A stretch of 8,542 nucleotides of DNA from an uncultured Collinsella sp. (GTDB lineage Bacteria; Actinomycetota; Coriobacteriia; Coriobacteriales; Coriobacteriaceae). Below the pieces are notes generated by a model that had not been told where the DNA came from, ran no database searches, and saw only the letters and a program-made list of their open reading frames with translations. Shown here piece after piece: positions 6,387 through 8,542 of this stretch; position 1 is the first letter of the stretch; each line of letters starts with the position of its first letter. Position numbers and translations under genes: made by a program. Where the stretch lies: the NCBI GenBank assembly GCA_902494935.1, contig CABUVH010000085.1:1-8542 (forward strand). The letters run 5' to 3'.

Positions 6387-7231
6387 CAGCTAGCAATCAG
6401 GGGCAGAGCAGGCACATCGGACGATTCGACACGGGCGGCAAAACCCGCCTCGGTCAGCTCGATCACCTCGGTAAACGTCGCGTCGAAGAACTCCTCGGTC
6501 AGCAGGCGGTATGGCGGATGGTCGGGCTCACCGGGGTTTTCTCGCACGATCTCGTGCATAACGCCGATGGTCTTGAGCACATACTCCTTATGGATGGGAT
6601 ACTGCCCAAAACGCGTCGCCGCAGTATACAGGCGATCGGTCGCGCGCGGAATCGAAACGATGCCGAGCGTCTTGCCAAACCAGTCAAAGTCGCCTTGCTT
6701 TTTAATGCGGAATTCCTCGCACGGTTTGCCGCCGTGCGCCTCCAGGTACTGATTCACGCGCGTATTCCACACGGTATCGGCCACGAGGTGAGACCAAACG
6801 CCCAGCGTCAGATCGAGCAGCGACTGCGCCACGTCATCGGGCGCGAGCGAAAGCTCGCTAGCACCGGGACCGGCAACCGGCTCGGCATCCTTGTAGCGTT
6901 GGGGATAATGCACCCGATTGAGTCGCTCGCGCTCCTCGACAATCGAGGTCGCGTCAGCCGGCGTACCAACAGGCGCCCCTTTGAGCAGCGGCGCCACATA
7001 GGTGTCCCAAAACTCATGCTCGCGCGGCTTAGGGATAGGCTCGGGCTTTGCAAAGTGCGTAATGCGGTACGGGATGGGATCGGCGATGCCAGGGACCATA
7101 TAGCCCACGAAGATATCCGGAACCACACAGCCAAACAAAAAGGCATTGCGGTCGCGCACGCTCTTGGCAAGCGCACCGGTGCGCTCCAGCAAACGCTCCG
7201 TCTGAGCGATATGAATGTTCCAGCTTGGCAT
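6383..7231 (-). CDS. Zinc-dependent phospholipase C-like family protein
   Basis: A 282-residue protein resembling the Zn_dep_PLPC family (PF00882), whose members bind metal through conserved His and Asp residues. Visible candidates are MPSWNIH (His7), FGCVVPDI (Asp39), RITHF (His59) and GVWSHLVADTVWN (His148, Asp152), in the order and context expected. There is no signal peptide, unlike secreted clostridial phospholipases, so it is probably cytoplasmic and its substrate is unknown. I chose the ATG before PSWNIH because GGGGGTGG lies just upstream. An ATG four codons earlier is possible but has no ribosome binding site, and its first codons would be that purine-rich run. The stop codon overlaps that of the convergent nuclease-like gene by four bases (CTAG). 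It follows the ECF genes on the same strand after an 80-base gap. Confidence 0.75.
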   Translation of the reverse strand: MPSWNIHIAQTERLLERTGALAKSVRDRNAFLFGCVVPDIFVGYMVPGIADPIPYRITHFAKPEPIPKPREHEFWDTYVAPLLKGAPVGTPADATSIVEERERLNRVHYPQRYKDAEPVAGPGASELSLAPDDVAQSLLDLTLGVWSHLVADTVWNTRVNQYLEAHGGKPCEEFRIKKQGDFDWFGKTLGIVSIPRATDRLYTAATRFGQYPIHKEYVLKTIGVMHEIVRENPGEPDHPPYRLLTEEFFDATFTEVIELTEAGFAARVESSDVPALPLIASC

Positions 7232-7257
7232 AGCCACCCCCATAAAAAACCTGGATA

Positions 7258-7263
7258 ACTATA
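7258..7263 (-). promoter_or_regulatory. Possible -10 element for the phospholipase-like gene
   Basis: On the minus strand this reads TATAGT, about 26 bases before the chosen start codon, giving a leader of roughly 20 bases that contains the GGGGGTGG ribosome binding site. No good -35 is seen at 16-18 bases, so it is tentative. The gene may instead be read through from the ECF operon. Confidence 0.3.
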
Positions 7264-7273
7264 CCATCACGGC

Positions 7274-7290
7274 AAAGCCGCGCGGGCGGC
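7274..7290 (-). terminator. Weak hairpin after the ECF ATPase gene
   Basis: On the minus strand GCCGC-CCGC-GCGGC is followed by TTT then GCC. The five-base stem and three-T run make this at best a partial terminator between the ECF ATPase and the phospholipase-like gene. Confidence 0.3.
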
Positions 7291-7311
7291 TACGCACGCT
7301 CTACGCAGCAA

Positions 7312-8082
7312 CTAGTCCGTCGCACCGCTTTCAGTTCCATACGACGGCGAAGGTGCCTCGACCACGTGATGATATCGATCGATATAGATGGCGCGGGCAC
7401 CCAGGCGTCGCACCAAATCCTGGTGATGTGTGCTCATCAAGACCGTCTTGCCGGCAGCTACATAGGCCAGTAGAAAGTTGACCACGATGTCGCACGAGTC
7501 CTCGTCAAGTCCGTTGGTAGGCTCGTCGAGCACCAGGATATCGGGGTTCATCGACACGACGGCCGCCAGCGCCACACGCTTCTTTTGCCCACCCGAAAGC
7601 TGATAGGGCGAGGCATCGACCAGGTCGGCAACTTGAAACAGTTCCATGGCATCGTGCACGCGACGGTCGAGCTCGTCTGCCGGCAGCCCCATCTGCGCGG
7701 GACCAAAAGCAACTTCCTCACCCACCGTAGCGCAGAACAACTGGGCGTCGGCATTCTGGAACACAAAGCCCACGCGCTGATGGAACCGCTGGGCCGTCGC
7801 GGAATCCTTGAGATATGCCGCATCGACCATACACCCGTCAAACAGGTATGCCCCTGCGTCCGCGAGTTCAAGGCCGTTAATAAGACGCATAATCGTCGTC
7901 TTACCGCAGCCGTTGGGACCGAGCAGGGCAACGAGTTCACCACGATCGACCTGCAGCGACACGCCATCGACAACCGTATGCCCCGCATAGGAGAACACCA
8001 CGTCGCGCAACTCAATAAGCGGCGCGCCCTCGGCGCCGCCCGCACCGTTCGTGCCCGCCGCACTATTCATATCGATCGTCAA
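7312..8082 (-). CDS. ecfA: ECF transporter ATP-binding protein (EcfA/CbiO type)
   Basis: The ATPase of an energy-coupling factor importer, a membrane complex that takes up vitamins or transition metals; 256 residues. Motifs in order: Walker A GPNGCGKTT (55-63, Lys61), Q-loop Gln109 in VGFVFQNADAQLF, ABC signature LSGGQKKRVALA (from 162), Walker B ILVLDEPTNGLD (Asp186, Glu187) and switch His219 in STHHQ. The FQNADAQLF form of the Q-loop is typical of ECF ATPases rather than ordinary ABC importers. I chose a TTG start because GGGAGGGG lies about eight bases upstream; the ATG four codons later would be about 20 bases from that site. It follows the T component gene by 44 bases, so the two are probably co-transcribed. 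A second ATPase (EcfA2) is not visible, so CbiO-type single-ATPase organisation is possible. Substrate not determinable. Confidence 0.93.
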   Translation of the reverse strand: MTIDMNSAAGTNGAGGAEGAPLIELRDVVFSYAGHTVVDGVSLQVDRGELVALLGPNGCGKTTIMRLINGLELADAGAYLFDGCMVDAAYLKDSATAQRFHQRVGFVFQNADAQLFCATVGEEVAFGPAQMGLPADELDRRVHDAMELFQVADLVDASPYQLSGGQKKRVALAAVVSMNPDILVLDEPTNGLDEDSCDIVVNFLLAYVAAGKTVLMSTHHQDLVRRLGARAIYIDRYHHVVEAPSPSYGTESGATD

Positions 8083-8126
8083 AACGTCGCCCCTCCCTAC
8101 TCACATCGACGGCTAGACCGCCCGCG

Positions 8127-8542
8127 CTACAGCACCGCGCACAACACGGCGAGCAGAACCACAACGACCGCGTAAACCGCATCGCGCCAGCCAAAGCCGC
8201 CCCGCGCAGGAGCCGGATACGCACCGGCAAAGCCGCGGCAGAGCATGGCCTCGTCCATCGCGCGGCTGCATTCCATCGCCTTGATAAACGTCATGCCCAT
8301 GATACCCGCGATCGAATCGGTACGCGAAAATCCCTCAGGCGCACGGCCAACGCTGCGCAGCATGACCGATTCGCACAGATCGTGCGCCGTGCGTCCCAGC
8401 ACCTCGATGTGCTTGAGTGCCATATCAAAGGTAAAGATGACCTCGTCGGGCAGGTGCAGCATTTTGAGCGCCGCCGACATGCGGCTCCAGGTAAGCGTCC
8501 ACGAAACGCCCAGCACCAGCGACACATTAATGAAGGTCTTGA
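8127..8542 (-). CDS. ecfT: ECF transporter T component (EcfT/CbiQ type), C-terminal part
   Basis: The membrane scaffold that links ECF ATPases to the substrate-binding S component. The frame is open to the window edge, and 137 residues of the C-terminal part are visible, about half of a typical EcfT. It includes the cytoplasmic coupling region (LRSVGRAPEGF, then CSRAMDEAMLCRGFAG, matching the conserved helix that ends in an Arg-Gly pair and docks on the ATPase). The final membrane helix is AVYAVVVVLLAVLCAVL, running to the C-terminus. A GTG at 8523-8525 and an out-of-frame ATG near the edge are not the start, because the reading frame continues upstream with family-like sequence. The adjoining ATPase gene downstream confirms the assignment. 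The S component is presumably further upstream, beyond the window. Confidence 0.85.
   Translation of the reverse strand, partial: KTFINVSLVLGVSWTLTWSRMSAALKMLHLPDEVIFTFDMALKHIEVLGRTAHDLCESVMLRSVGRAPEGFSRTDSIAGIMGMTFIKAMECSRAMDEAMLCRGFAGAYPAPARGGFGWRDAVYAVVVVLLAVLCAVL

Overview
The window comes from a high-GC bacterium. Intact metabolic genes, a GC-rich codon style, Shine-Dalgarno led starts and short GC-rich intrinsic terminators all fit a member of the Coriobacteriia. My best guess is Collinsella or a close relative, from the overall style of the proteins and of the intergenic repeats. This is inference: there is no rRNA or other decisive marker here.

Layout. Positions 1-305 hold no gene. 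They contain two copies of a roughly 75-base repeat spaced 139 bases apart, an intrinsic terminator reading leftward, and a large imperfect palindrome. A complete P2A-type calcium-transporting ATPase lies on the minus strand (306-2987). A 441-base divergent intergenic region follows (2988-3428), rich in short palindromes. It carries a dyad over the ATPase ribosome binding site and the promoter of a complete pyruvate kinase gene on the plus strand (3429-4889), which ends in a textbook terminator. Positions 4955-5312 have no gene but contain a striking 28-base inverted repeat (25 of 28 matching). Its right arm ends 54 bases before a plus-strand gene (5313-6386). That gene joins an AbiEi-like N-terminal half to a C-terminal PD-(D/E)XK (DUF559/Vsr-like) nuclease domain.

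Converging on that gene, with a 4-base overlap of the stop codons, is a minus-strand protein of the zinc-dependent phospholipase C-like family (6383-7231). Upstream of it on the same strand are an energy-coupling factor (ECF) transporter ATPase (7312-8082) and the C-terminal part of its membrane T component (8127 to the window edge). The substrate-binding S component must lie outside the window, so the transported substrate cannot be read here.

How the genes relate. The Ca2+ ATPase and pyruvate kinase are core functions that share a divergent control region. The ECF genes form a probable operon. The phospholipase-like gene may be its tail or may have its own promoter. The nuclease-like gene, with lower GC in its first half and a foldback repeat upstream, looks like the accessory part of the window and is the best candidate for something undescribed.
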